DNA from: Saxidomus purpurata
Taxonomy: Eukaryota > Mollusca > Bivalvia > Venerida > Veneridae
Assembly: GCA_022818135.1 (NCBI GenBank)
Contig: JAFMSR010000007.1
Location: forward strand, 9,204,311-9,268,310
Reading direction: 5' to 3'
DNA length: 64,000 bases
The position numbers and the translations under genes were made by a program. The notes below the pieces were generated by a model. The model was not told the origin of the DNA and did not search any database. It was given only the letters and a program-made list of their open reading frames with translations. Positions 36,741-49,830 of the stretch are shown here, one piece after another (the stretch's first letter is position 1; every line of letters begins with the position of its first letter).

Positions 36741-38177
36741 GAATGTAAGTAATACTTTTTATGAATAGAGTAGTGCATGATTAAGACAGTAATTACTATT
36801 TTAGCGATTAGTATCTCAAATTACTGTTGGCACCTGGCCAATGGCAAGTAGCCATGGGTATTTTGTAGTGGTGTAAGATTTCAGATAGTTGTAGCCTACT
36901 TTTGTTTACCCTAACCCTGCTATATTTCTAAAATGGATGACCGAGTTTACTGTTAACTGTGCTAATAATTTGCTGGCTGAATAGCAGCAGTGCAGACCAG
37001 GACAAGACTGTATGGACTGATCATGATCTTCACTGGTTGCAAAGACAAAATCACTGGCCACTATAAGGGCAATAGTCCAAACTGTGAGATGAAAGTTGGC
37101 TATACACCATTAAATGCATTTTGTGGAGAAAAAAACAATTATTACAGGTAAGATGTGAACCTATGGCATTGTTTGGTAGGGCTTAATAACTACCCACAGT
37201 TTGATTAATTAACAGTGGCTACATGAACAATCCATTTAAACCTACAGGACTGACCTATATCTTTATACCAGAACATTTCTTAATTTTTAAAATTCTATTT
37301 TACCTAATGCATCCTTTAGGAATGCCCCATGACCTTAACAAAAAAAAGTGTTGTTAATTAAAAAGATAGCTCTTGAGGTTATTTATTTTGAAATAATTAC
37401 TTGCCTGTTACAAGATGGTTTCTCAGGCAATTTGCATCATTTTAACCATAAATGAACAATCTTCTGTATCAGTAGTGGTGAGTCATGTTCAACATTTCAT
37501 TTAAAGAATAAAAATAATTAATGCAGTTTGTAATACTCAATGTAAAAACTACACAATTGATATTCAGGAAGTTGAGATGGAGATCATAGAAATTTGGATT
37601 GCATACTGAAATTGGACAGTCACTTTGAAAAGATTGTCAGAAATGTGAGAGGAAACTTCACCTCTATGAACATAGAAAATCATCTTTTTTTAAGTTATAC
37701 AAGACTTATATAATCCCAACTTGAATACATGTATTTATTTCCTTCAAGATTGAAGTTTGTAAACAGTAGTTAAACTAGATGTATTTTGTAGAGATATTTT
37801 TAATAATCTATATTAAATTTTATGATAATTATATTGAACTACCATGTGAGGCAGAATGAAAACTGTGATTATGCTAATGAACTTCTCATAAAAACGACAT
37901 GAAAAAGTACACATTGTAATTAGAAATTGATAGAAAACTGAAAACACACATGACAATAATTACACATCTATCAATGTAGAGGATCCAAGAAAAAGTCAGT
38001 TAATTTCTAGTTATACTTTCATTGATGATTCTTTGCCAGTATACATCTCCGCCCATTCATCTGCAGCCTCGCACCTTCAGTACTGTCAGTGCTTTGATTT
38101 TGATGCATTGTACGAGTATTTACATACAGTATTCTCTAACACTATCAAAGACAGAACTCGACAAAGTCGAGAGCAAG

Positions 38178-40150
38178 AAAAGGTAAATACTGCAGCTTAT
38201 GAGAAAAGACAGCAACACAAGGTAAATACTGCAGCTGATGAGAAAAGGCAGCAATAAAAGGTAAATACTGCAGCTTATGAGAAAAGGCAGCAACACAAGG
38301 TAAATACTGCAGCTGATGAGAAAAGGCAGCAATAAAAGGTAAATACTGCAGCTTATGAGAAAAGGCAGCAACACAAGGTAAATACTGCAGCTGATGAGAA
38401 AAGGCAGCAAGAAAAGGTAAATACTGCAGCTGATGAGAAAAGACAGCAACACAAGGTTAACAAAACAGCTAATGAGAAAAGGTAGCAAAAAAAGGTAAAT
38501 ACTGCAGCTGATGAGAAAAGGTAGCAACACAAGGTAAATACTGCAGCTGATGAGAAAAGGCAGCAATAAAAGGTAAATACTGCAGCTGATGAGGAAAGAC
38601 AGCAACACAAGGTAGCACAACAGCTAATGAGAAAAGGCAAATATTGCAGCTGATGAGAAGAGGCAGCAAGACAAGGTAAATACTGCAGCTGACGAGAAGA
38701 GGCAGCAACACAAAATTAAAACTACAGCTTATGAGAAAAGGCCGCAATACAAGGTAAATACTGCAGCTGATGAGAAAAGGCAGCAAGAAAATGTAAATAC
38801 TGCAGCTTAAATGAAAAGGCAGCACTACAGCTTATGAGAAAAGGCCACAACACAAGATTAAAACTACAGCTTATGAGAAAAGGCCGCAACACAAGATTAA
38901 CACTACAGCTTATGAGAAAAGGCAGCAACACAAGATTAACACTACAGCTTATGAGAAAAAGCCGCAACACCAGGTAAATACTGCAGCTGATGAGAAAAGG
39001 CCGCAACACAAGATTAACACTACAGCTGATGAAAAAGGCTGCAACACAAGATTAACACTACAGCTGATGAGAAAAGGCTGCAACACAATATTAACACTAC
39101 AGCTGATGAGAAAAGGCCGCAACACAAGATTAACACTACAGCTGATGAGAAAAGGCCGCAAAACAAGATTAACACTACAGCTGATGAGAAAAAGGCCGCA
39201 ACACAAGATTAACACTACAGCTGATGAGAAAAGGCCGCAACACCAGATTACCACTACAGCTGATGAGAAAAGGCTGCAACACCAGATTAACACTACAGCT
39301 GATGAGAAAAGGCCGCAACACAAGATTAACACTACAGCTGATGAGAAAAGGCCGCAACTCAAGATTAACACTGCAGCTTATGATAAAAGGCCACAACACA
39401 AGATTAACACTACAGCTGATGAGAAAAGGCCGCAACACCAGATTACCACTACAGCTGATGAGAAAAGGCTGCAACACCAGATTAACACTACAGCTGATGA
39501 GAAAAGGCCGCAACACAAGATTAACACTACAGCTGATGAGAAAAGGCCGCAACTCAAGATTAACACTGCAGCTTATGATAAAAGGCCGCAACACAAGATT
39601 AACACTACAGCTGATGATAAAAGGCCGCAACTCAAGATTAACACTGCAGCTTATGATAAAAGGCCACAACACAAGGAAAATACTGCAGCTTATGAGAAAA
39701 GGCAGCAACACAAGATGAACACTACAGCTTATGAGAAAAGGCCACAACACAAGGTAAATACTGCAGCTTATGAGAAAAGGCAGCAACACAAGATGAACAC
39801 TACAGCTTATGAGAAAAGGCCACAACACTAGGTAAATACTGCAGCTTATGAGAAAAGGCAATAAGACAAAATTATCACTACAGCTGATGAAAAAAGGCAG
39901 CAAGAAAAGGTAAATACTGTAGCTCATGAGAAAAAGCAATAAGACACAATTAACACTGCAGCTTATGAGAAAAGGCACCAACACAAGGTAAACACTGCAG
40001 CTTATGAGAAAAGGCAGCAACATACAGCTTATGGGAAAAGGCAGCAAGACAAGATTAAGACTGCAAAAGGCATCAACACAAGGTAAATACAGCTTATGAA
40101 AAAGGCAGCAACACAAGGTAAATACTGCAGCTTATGAGAAAAAGCAGCAA
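38178..40150. repeat. 39 bp minisatellite, about 50 copies, open on both strands
   Basis: The unit is CAGCTGATGAGAAAAGGC, CGCAACACAAGATTAACACTA (39 bp). Variants swap GAT/TAT and AGATTAACAC/AGGTAAATAC. As 39 is 13 codons, frames stay open: 254 codons on + (39067-39831, period TADEKRPQHKINT) and 313 on - (39175-40116, period LISCSVNLVLRPF). The left edge grows out of a plain sequence encoding SREQEKVNTAAYEKRQQ, so the unit may derive from a coding repeat. Stops and frame breaks occur in the first 900 bp. I do not call a gene. Confidence 0.88.
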
Positions 40151-40763
40151 CACAAGATTAATACTGCAAAAAGGTAGCAAAATAAGGTTTACACTTCAGC
40201 TTAATAGAAATGGTAACACTACAACTTATGAGAAAAGGCAGCAAGACAAGTGCAAACGTAAAAAAACAACACACACAAATACATAATGTAGACACAACAC
40301 AAAGCATTGAGCATGAGTTAATAGGTTGAACCCCAGCTGATAAACCCATTAGTTTTTGTTATTTGCTGACTGTGATACCCAGATGATATGGAAAAAAAAA
40401 ACCACACACCCGTCAATGAATAATTTAAATGTTAATTAACTGTCAGGCCACCATTAAATAAACAACTTTTTAATGGGGTTATGTAAAAAAAACATGTTTT
40501 TATCATGATTCCATATCTAGACCAACAGATGTAGAGCTGGTAAAGGGCAATTAGTCAGTAGTGGCATAACTTGTGTGAATTACTGTTCTCATCATAAGTC
40601 ACATTAAAGTTTTCCTTGTTTACTACTTAAGCACTTATATCAAGAAAATTTAAAAAAAGAGTCAAGTATCTCAATTAAGCATTCACCAGTCTTAAGCAAT
40701 ACTGTGTAATAAAACCTTTATTAAGCAGACATCTCCATAAACTGGCCATATTAAGTGCATTGT

Positions 40764-42066
40764 TATACCCCCAAAACGAAGTTTAGGGGGGTATATAGGA
40801 GTCACCCGGTGGTTGGTCGGTCGGTCGGTCGGTCTGTTGCATTTTCCTTGTCCGGAGCATAACTTGAAAACTACTAGTTGGAATTCAATACAACTTCATA
40901 CAATGGTCAAGCACATTGAGAGGAAGTGCAGTGCACAAGAACTATAACTCCATCTTGACTAATTACAGAGTTATTGCCCTTTGTTACTTTTCCTTGTCTG
41001 GAGCATAACTTGAAAACTACTAGTTGGAATTCAATACAACTTCATACAATGGTCAAGCACATTGAGAGGAAGTGCAGTGCACAAAAACCATAACTCCATC
41101 TTGACTAATTACAGAGTTATTGCCCTTTGTTACTTTTCCTTGTCCGGAGCATAACTTGAAATCTACTAGTTGGAATTCAATACAACTTCATACAATGATC
41201 AAGCACACTCAGAGGAAGTGCAGTGTAAAAGAACTATAACTCTATCTTGAGTATTTACTGAGTTATTGCTCTTTGTTAGTTTTCCTTGTCCGAAGCATAA
41301 CTTGAAAACTACTGGTTGGAATTCAATACAACTTCATACAATGGTCAAGCACATTGAGAGGAAGTGCAGAGCACAAGAACTATAACTCCATCTTGACTAA
41401 TTACAGAGTTATTGCCCTTTGTTACTTTTCCTTGTCCGGAGCATAACTTGAAAACTACTAGTTGGAATTCAATACAACTTCATACAATGATCAAGCACAC
41501 TCAGAGGAAGTGCAGTGTACAAGAACTATAACTCTATCTTGAGTATTTACTGAGTTATTGCCCTTTGTTAGTTTTCCTTGTCCGAAGCATAACTTGAAAA
41601 CTACTAGTTGGAATTCAGTACAACCTCATACAATGGTCAAGTACATTTAGAGGAAGTGCAGTGCACAGGAACCATAACTCCATCTTGACTCATTACAGAG
41701 TTATTACCCTTTGTTACTTTTCCTTGTCCGGAGCATAACTTGAAAACTTCTGGTTGGAATTCAATACAACTTCATACAATGGTCAAGCACAGTGAGAGGG
41801 AGTGCAGTGCACAGGAACCATAACTCTATCTTGACTAATTACAGGGTTATTGCCCTTTGTTACTTTTCCATGTCTGGAACATTTTTCGAAAACTACAAGT
41901 TGGAATTCAATACAACTTCATACAATGGTCAAGCACAATGAGAGGAACTGCTAAGAACAATATCTCTTTTTAGTTTGTTTGCAAGGTATTATGTTACTAC
42001 GAACTTCTTCAGTTTATAAAGCAATCCTTTTGGGGGTATTAATCACATTTAGTGATAGCTCTAGTT
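40764..42066 (+). mobile_element. Family C Helentron-like element, third full copy
   Basis: The 5' hairpin TATACCCCCAAAACG/AAGTTTAGGGGGGTATA is followed by a GGTCGG run and about seven modules of about 146 bp. The 3' end is ATCAC-ATTTA-GTGAT plus AGCTCTAGTT. It is almost identical to the 20387 copy in its first modules, so it is relatively young. Confidence 0.88.
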
Positions 42067-42636
42067 TGACTGGTTGTGTATGACAGCTTTGACTGTATAC
42101 TAAAATAAGACAATATACAAATAATTCTTATTTTGATCATACCAAAGTGATGTGAATAACTGAGATAACAACGATCAAGAGGCTTCATTTTGATAACAGT
42201 TATCATGGAAGTCAGGCAAAATGTTTTTCTTGAAGGTTAAAAGTAAAACTTGGTCAAGTTCGATCAAAAACTAGGTCAGCAGTTTAAATAATAGAAAATC
42301 CTGGTGAAAACTCTGGAGGCATTGTTTTGTTCCTAGTTAGCATGAAAGTGTCTTCATGTTGATATCTTTTTACTCTGCACGAACTATTTAGGTCCCGTCT
42401 ATGCTACAGATGTTCTCAGGTGAGCACTATTGTGTCATCTTGGCTCTTTTGTAGCCATATAAAGACAGTTTGAAAGTACAATAAAAGAGTATAAAAAGAT
42501 ATTGAGAGTCATTGATTTGGGCCCCACTACTTACCTGACTTGTGTCAGAAAGTTGGCAGTTTCTTAATTTTGTTAAAATGTGAAACATATGGCTGACTAA
42601 CATAGCTTTTTATTATCTTTAGTAACAAAAGACATA

Positions 42637-43124
42637 TACAGTCAAACTTGTATTAAGAGACTGCCTAGGGGAAAGGCCAAAACCGGTCGCTTGATAAAAT
42701 GGTCTAAGACAAAGCATCACCGAGACGGCAACTGTTTACCATAAAATCATACTCATGTCACATGGTAATTTTCCACAATAGCAAATAAGTTTGTACAAAA
42801 AAGTACCGAAAGTCGGTAAATACCTGACAATAAATACCTGTGGACATAAGGATCGACGATAATCCTTATGAGATTTAAGACTTTAAATGCAACTTTAAAG
42901 CAGTCAGTTTCCATAGAAATGATCTGTTTGCACATAAACGGTCGCCTAATGCAAACAGAAGACCGATTATGGGTCGCTAATTACTGTTCGCTGGTCTCTT
43001 AAGACAAAAGTTGCTTAATGCAATAGCAAAATAGTATAGAAATGCTCGGGGAGGGGATTCAAAAGTGGTCGCTTAAGACAAAGGTCGCTTAATATGTGTG
43101 GTCACATGGGCAAGTTTGACTGTA
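42637..43124. mobile_element. 484 bp Tc1/mariner-like MITE
   Basis: The element (42639-43122) is bounded by TA. It starts CAGTCAAACTTGTATTAAG and ends GGGCAAGTTTGACTG. Internal phrases GGTCGCTTAAGACAAAGGTC and TTAATGCAA recur. No transposase. Confidence 0.8.
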
Positions 43125-43265
43125 TATTGCAATGTGGCAAAAAGTGAGAAACAGATGTTGAAGTGAAATTCTTCATTAAAACACAATATGGTAATTCTGT
43201 ATAAATTTATAATAGACAGAGATTTTTCACATTCTGAACTTTGATTTACATTCTGGTATAAACTA

Positions 43266-43480
43266 CTACAGTTAAACTTTGTTCGCTCGAACTTCATTCG
43301 CTCGAATACAACCAATCGCTCAAACTCGGCCGACGGTCCCTGCAAAATCTCTATATAAATCATATTGTTCCACCTCCGAAACCTCGAACCCCGATCTCTC
43401 GATCTCTCGAACCTGTTTGGCAGTCCCCTCAGATCACTTTCATTGTCCTTTACATCCTTTTGCTCGAACAATAAAAGGTG
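43266..43480. mobile_element. Possible second mariner-like relic
   Basis: Starts ACAGTTAAACTTTGTTCGC with repeated TCGAAC and TCTCGA motifs. The matching right end is not found, so it is probably truncated. The 101-codon + ORF over it is low-complexity and not called. Confidence 0.35.
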
Positions 43481-43872
43481 TCAATCTCAATTATCGGGCA
43501 AGCAATTGTACTTTTGATCAGACGTTTAATAGACCAGCGATGTTAAATGTGCATGTTGTTAACACCCGAGTAAATGAACAATAAAAGGTAATCTAAATTT
43601 TTTACAATGTTGATAAATCAAGTAGTAGATTGGCATCATAAAGTTTTTTTTTCACGAAAATGGATAGAATATTTAATGAGTGACCGATTTTCCAGAAGGT
43701 CATGTTGCCTTTAAAAACATTAAAAATATTAGTGCAAGTTATGTGATAGATATTTTATCATTTTGACTTCTAACTAAAATTGGAAACAGTGAATAAATAT
43801 AATCATATAAAATGTTATGAAATGTCATTCGTTTTAAGAAAGTCAGATAAACCAGTATCGGATATCGGTTTT

Positions 43873-44841
43873 TAGCTCGACTTTTCGAAGAAAAGGGGAA
43901 CTATCCTACTCGCCCCTGCGTCGGCGTTCAGGTGTCACACCTTGGTTAAGTTTTTCGTACCGCCCCACTTTATTTCAAAAGTATTAGAGGTATGGCTTTG
44001 AAACTTACCATACTTGTTTACCATCATAACCTCCATCTACAGACAAGAGTACATAACTCTGTCAAGTTTTTTGACAGAATTATGGCCCTATTTTGACTTA
44101 AAAAGTGTATTGAGCTTGGTTAAGTTTTTCGTACCACCTCACTTTATTTCAAAACCATTAGAGGTATTGCTTTGAAACTAACCATACTTGTTAACCATCA
44201 TGACCTTCATCAACAGACAAGAGTACATAACTCTGTCAAGGTTTTTGACAGAATTATGCCCCTTTTTTACTTAGAAAATACATTGAATATGGGTAAAATC
44301 CACTTATTGCCTTAACCCTTTGAGATATTGCTTTGAAACTTTGAATGCTTGTTTACATCATTACCCCCATCTGTAGGCAAGAGAAGGTAACTCTGTCAGG
44401 GATTTGTTTTAAAAATTAAGGCCCTTTATCGACTTACAATCTTGGTTAAGTTTTTCATACCAGTCCACTTTTTGACTAAACTGTTTGAGATATTAATTTG
44501 AAAGTTGGAATACTTGTAAACCATCATGATCCCCAAACATGGGCAGGAGAAGGTAATTCTGTCAAGGATTGTATTTGAATTATGGCCCTTTTTGGCTTCA
44601 GTTAAAATTTTCATTCTTGTCCACTTGCTGACTAACCATTTGAGATATTACTTTGAAAGTTGGAGTACTTATGTACCATCAAGAGACCTGTCTGTAAGGA
44701 AGAGAAGATAACTCTGTGAAAATGTTTCTTGATTTGTACTTAGAAATTCCTAGTTAAAGTCTTGTGTGCCCTGAACTGTCAGTTTTGTTTTATAGGCAAG
44801 CACTAAAAGAATCGCACACTGTCCTACTGACAGCTCTTGTT
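43873..44841 (+). mobile_element. Family D Helentron-like element, full copy
   Basis: The head is TAGCTCGACTTTTCGAAG with fold-back AAAAGGGGAACTA. Modules holding CTTGGTTAAGTTTTTCGTAC, CATACTTGTTTACCATCAT and TTGACAGAATTATGCCCC follow. The tail has hairpin CTGTC-CTACT-GACAG plus CTCTTGTT. No gene. Confidence 0.85.
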
Positions 44842-45049
44842 AGACCTATCTGCTAAGAGCTCTTCAAAAAGGATGTAGTCGAAACAAATGCAATAATTTT
44901 TACTGAATTTCGTCGATTAATCTATTTTTTCACGCTGGGACAAATTGTCTGAGGTTCAACCTTGGTGTACAATACGCACTAATTCAGGGATATATGGGTT
45001 AAAATGCATATCGTATTCAAGTTTCTACATTATAACAACCCATGAGTGG

Positions 45050-45667
45050 CACCAATGTTAATGAAACTATGCAGGGATGTTTCTTGCATGAAGCGCTACC
45101 TAAATGTTCAAAGAATTCCATTCCATGCAGAACTCTGGTTGCTATGGAAAAAAATAGGAAAAACTTTAAAAATCTTCTTGTCAAGAACAGGAAGACCTAG
45201 AGTTTAGATATTTAGCATGTATTATTGTCTAGTGGATCTCTACCAAGTTTGTTCCAATTATGATCCCCATATCAAAATTGATCCCGCCCGGGGGTCACTT
45301 GGTTTTACATAGGCTATATAGGAAAAACTTTAAAAATCTTGTTCTATGTCCCCACAAGGCCTACAGCATAGATATTTGGCATGTAGTATTGTCTAGTGAA
45401 TCTCTACCAAGAATGTTCAAATTATGACCCCTGGGTCAAAATTAACCGCCTGGGGGGTCACTTCGTTTTACATAGGCTTTTATAGGAAAAACTTTCTTCT
45501 GAAACCACAGGGCCTAGAGCTCAGATATATAGCATTTAGTATTAGTATCAAGCATTCACTTGATTTCGCATAGACTTATATAGGGGAAAATTAAAAAAAA
45601 AACCACAAGGCCCACTTTGCAATTGATATACAGGTGAGGGATATAGGGCCATCTTGGCCCTCTTGTT
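45050..45667 (+). mobile_element. Family B element, 5'-truncated and decayed
   Basis: Matches family B from ACCAATGTTAATGAAACTA onward. Modules are shortened, and the end is GGTGAGGGATATAGGGCC-ATCTTGGCCCTCTTGTT. The head hairpin is missing. Confidence 0.75.
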
Positions 45668-45811
45668 TAATAAATCATAAAAAAGAAATATTTAAAGCAG
45701 CTGTGTCGCTGTTACATATTTTATACATTCATATAATTCATACATTGACAAACATAGAGTATACATCAAAAAGTGTCCATTACTTGTAAATAAGGCTGGT
45801 GACCTTATTTT

Positions 45812-45905
45812 TTTATCCCCTTGCTGAGGCCCCACAGCTCAAATGTCTTGGTTATAGAAAGAGCACTTGGAGGTGGGATGGCCGTGTCTAACATGGCTGT
45901 TGTTA
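45812..45905 (+). repeat. Short family E-like fragment
   Basis: TTATCCCCTTGCTGAGG, then TTGGTTATAGAAAGAGCACT and hairpin-like CATGGCTGTTGTT, matching pieces of the element near 56590-56642. It is much shorter than a complete family E element. Confidence 0.5.
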
Positions 45906-46105
45906 TTTCGTATTCTTACATATAACGAAGGTGTTAACCTCACAATTAACCAATTTCATAAAATTCTAAATGCCAGAAAATAATGACAAAAATGTAGCGA
46001 TCAGGTACAGTCAACATAAGAGAGTACCGTTACAGATACTGTTTTATACCAACAAGAACTTTTTAGAATTTCTATGTAAGCAATTTATATGTAAGAGGTG
46101 AAGTA

Positions 46106-46116
46106 TAATAATAATG

Positions 46117-46147
<31 letters not shown>
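46106..46147. repeat. (AAT)n microsatellite at the 3' end of a LINE
   Basis: About a dozen AAT units, lying exactly where the tail of the minus-strand retrotransposon (46148-48610) would be. As read on its strand it is an (ATT)n tail. Confidence 0.75.
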
Positions 46148-46149
<2 letters not shown>

Positions 46150-48610
46150 TCTTTATTTCAAGAAGGTGACATATTAAGGTTATACAAGAAGAAACAAAAG
46201 TATACACCTTATTTACAACATGGCCTTCTATAAACAAATTAAAAGACAAAACACTGAAACTGTCCAGTTACACACAAACATTCACTCATTGACAGACACT
46301 CAAAATAAACTTGTCATAAGTATTGTATAATTAAAGCGTATGATAATTGATGAATTTGTAATACAACAAAAACAATAATACATGTAATAAATGACAGTTG
46401 ATTAAAGACCATTATTCACAAGTTAATTTCATTTTCATACGGATTGAATGTTCATCTGTAGCGTTCTAATAATTCTTATTAAAATTTCTTTATAAATTAA
46501 TCAAATAATACGTAATGCAACAAGTATTGTTTATATCTGCATTTAAAGGAATTTAATGTTTGAGCTGAGCAGACATCAGTAGGAATATTATTCCAGATTT
46601 GCGCACTGTAGTACGTAAAAGAATTTTTATAATAGTTTGTCTTAAACTGTGATATAACCAGGTTATTACATGACGATGATCTCAGCCTGTAATTTTCATT
46701 TTTTGAGAATGTTGGTGATTCAGATAAATAATATGGGGCCATGTTTTTAAAATATTTATAAAAACTAATACAGCAGTGTGATATTTACACCTGTCTTGAA
46801 AAGACAACCATTTCAATTCAATAAATAAAGCTTTAGCCGGTTTATTGAGTATAAGTCTTGCTGCCCGTTTCTGGAATTTTGTTACCTTACTTATGGTGGA
46901 TTGGGTTCTCTTCCCCCATATAATACAACAATAATCAAAAGTTGACATAATATAAGCGTTATAAAACATTTTCTTCATTTCAAAAGTCAAAAAATATACC
47001 ATTCTTTTTAGCAGATATAACTTTGTGTTTAACTTTGAGCACATCTTATCTACTTACGTATTCCAACTTAGTTTTTTGTCCACATACATACCAAGAATTT
47101 TTTGTGTGGCAACGTTTTCCACTTGCGTTCAATTTATATTAAGCATTAACTCACCAGCATTCTTCAATTTATGTTTGCTACCTAAGAGCATACATTTTGA
47201 TTTAACAGGATGAAGAGACATATTATTTATACAACACCAAGACGTAATATTATTAAGACCTTTTTGCAGGTTGTCTTGAATAGTAGTTACATCGTAATCA
47301 CTTACATATAGAGTTGAGTCATCTGCGTACAAATCAAGGTTGCTTAAACTGTCAACATTTAATGGTAAGTCATTTACGTATAACAGAAATAGTAGAGGAC
47401 CAAGGATTGAGCCTTGAGGAACACCTGACGTAGTAGGTAGCATTTTAGAAGTCGTATTTCCAACTTTAACAACTTGCAGTTGGTTTGATAAATAAGATGT
47501 AAATAGTTTAATAGTGTTATCAGAAAACTGATAGACGTTTAACTTATGTAATAAGATCGTGTGATCCACTAAATCAAAGGCTTTTCTTAAGTCTAGATAT
47601 ACAGCACCAATAAATTTGCTGCTATCAATGTCTTTTATCCAAGAATCAATTAAGCGAGTCAGTGCTGTTTGACAGGAATGGTGTTCTCTAAATCCAAATT
47701 GAGTCTTGTGCAATATATTAGTTCTACAGAAGAACTTTTAAGTTGTATTGCTATGTGCTTCTCAAATATTTTTGATAACGTAGGTAAAATGGAAATCGGA
47801 CGATAGTTATGAGGATCATCTTTATTGCCATTTTTGAAAATTTTTAACGAGTCAGGGAATATTCCTTCACTTATACTTTTATTAATTGCTGCAATAGGGG
47901 TTGTTATATAACCTCCGCAATATTTTATAATTTTAGGGCCGATGTTATCTATTCCCGTTGACTTGTTAGTATCAAGGCTTCTAATTAATTCTTTTACTTC
48001 ATACGGAGTGAAAATTTTATTTCGAACATTGCTGTTTTTAATTTTTCATGTAACGTTGCTTTTAACATTGAAAAATTTTTAGTTTCAAATTTTGTCTTTT
48101 TAATAATATTAGATATGTTTACAAAGTGTTCGTTAAGCGCATTGATAATATTTAAATGCCCTTGCACATTTAAATCACTGATTGTTATTTTATCAGGAAT
48201 TTTTAGCCCTTCATTATTATTATGACCTATTAATGTATTCAAGTTCTTACACAAGTTGTTAGTTGATTCATTTTCTTTCACAGCTTTGTTAAAAAAGTAT
48301 TTTTTAGCCTTTCTTATTAAAGATATAGTTCTGTTTCTAAAAAATTTATATTGGTTGAAATCTCTTTTTCTGTGATACATATCTCTCTTATTTAGGCTAC
48401 TTTTGATTTCATCATTAAACTAGTTAGGCTGTGAGTCGCGTTTAACGCGCTTTTCTTTTAAAGTGGCATGCTGAGATAGAATACTATTCAATAAGTTGTA
48501 TAACATTGTTGTCGCATTGTTTGGATCTTGAATTAAGTATATGCCTCGATCATAGTTATATACCACAGAGTATATTTCTTGTACTGAAGGAACTGTTTTT
48601 CCTGCTAAAG
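46148..48610 (-). mobile_element. 5'-truncated non-LTR retrotransposon (jockey/CR1-like), minus strand
   Basis: The 3' half of a non-LTR element is readable in pieces: a linker region (48380 down to 47994), reverse transcriptase (47993 to 47129), thumb/C-terminal region (47128 to 46497), a 3' UTR (46497 to 46148) and an (ATT)n tail. No endonuclease or 5' part is present upstream of about 48610, the usual outcome of incomplete reverse transcription. It lies antisense in the host intron. The clade cannot be fixed by eye; the RT signature fits the jockey/CR1 group. Confidence 0.85.
46497..48600 (-). pseudogene. Broken reverse transcriptase ORF of the LINE
   Basis: Once one polyprotein, now in several frames. 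Recognisable parts in order are FNDEIKSSLNKRDMYHRKRD (48420-48360); NYRPISILPTLSKIFEKH (about 47810-47760); FGFREHHSCQTAL, AVYLDLRKAFDLVDH, GVPQGSILGPLLFLLYVNDL and LYADDSTLY (47713-47129, the RT palm with the YADD active site); then ILGMYVDKKLSW and a C-terminal YSAQIWNNIP. Breaks seen are a TAG at 48420-48422 where relatives have Trp (WFNDEI), a frame change near 47710, and stops near 47129 and 47060. It is not functional. Confidence 0.88.
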
Positions 48611-49635
48611 TTGTGGCCCTCTTTCGGCTTTTGACTGAAGTATATACCTCTTGGTAATTATTTACATACCAGGATCTACTTTACCTGTGGGTAAGACATG
48701 TTTTTCTGATATACATAGAATGTATATCTTGTTCTTGGTAGGTAGAAAAATTTTACGGCCAAGATGGCCCCATATGTGTCTGTCATATCAAATTTCACTT
48801 TACCATGACCTCGGTAGAAATGAAAACTAAATGGTAACAGGTTTTGTAACTAGCTCACTGCAATAAATATTTTCACTTCGATTTCCTTTTAAGTGAACTT
48901 TGTTGTTTCATTCCAGTCTAAGAATCAATATAAAAATCAAAAGGAAAGTATCAAAATGTAGACAGCTTTTCAATCATTAAGGGTGACATCTTTACTGAAA
49001 GAGGCTTAAAATAATGTTGCTGTGAAATATGTTTATAGCCCTTTGAATGAAAAAGATGGCAAGCAGGGAGCAATCTGTAGTGCCACCAACTGTGAATAAA
49101 GCCTTTTTAGCTAGTTGTCTTTTCTTAGCAGGTTGACAGCACAAAGTTTGATTGCAGGCTTCATCAAGACTCATTTCTTGCACAGTTATTTGTATTATCT
49201 GCAAGTTGATAAGAGCACATTGTCATGTATATTAAATGCTGTCACCTATGCATAACATGGGGAGAATTTATGTGCCTGCTTTAATCATTTTCTGTACTTT
49301 CTGCAATGCTTGTATGCCTGATTGGCAGCTTTCAACAGACCCACAGGCATGTTTACATTATTTGAAGGACAATTTCAATTTATACAGTGACTTTAATTCA
49401 GGTATCAAAATATTCAATTAATGAATAATTATATAATTAAGCCGAGTGTCCTGTATAAACTGCAAGAACCTAAAGCAACAAAACAATTTAAAATCAATAG
49501 GGCTTAAAACAATTATTTTAGCAGCATAAATTAATAATGACCTAAAGAGCCTGCTGACACCTGACAAAAAGATATTGTGATTCAGAATGAATGCTAGGTG
49601 GTAGCTAGTACTATGTTTAAGTTACTCATTTCATG

Positions 49636-49830
49636 GATTAATGAGGTCAGTTGATTTAATGGTGCAGGAATTAGTTATACCTGACATTATATATCAGAAA
49701 GATTGTCAGATGATGTAACTGCACTTAGATTAGTTACACCTGACATGATGTAGTGACGTCAGTGGATATAATGCTGTAAGAATAAGTTAGACCCAACATG
49801 CTGTGATGATGTCAGTGCAGGAATACAGTA
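49636..49830. repeat. Three diverged copies of a unit of about 65-70 bp
   Basis: Phrases AGGAATTAGTTATACCTGAC, TAGATTAGTTACACCTGAC and GAATAAGTTAGACCCAAC recur, each followed by a variant of GATGTCAGTG. Degenerate and non-coding. Confidence 0.4.

Noticed and set aside
39175..40116. 313-codon minus ORF as a membrane protein
   Set aside because: It is the 39 bp minisatellite read backwards; hydrophobic repeats follow from the unit and there is no unique sequence at either end.
38178..40150. CRISPR-like array
   Set aside because: Units are contiguous 39 bp tandem repeats without unique spacers, in a eukaryotic intron.
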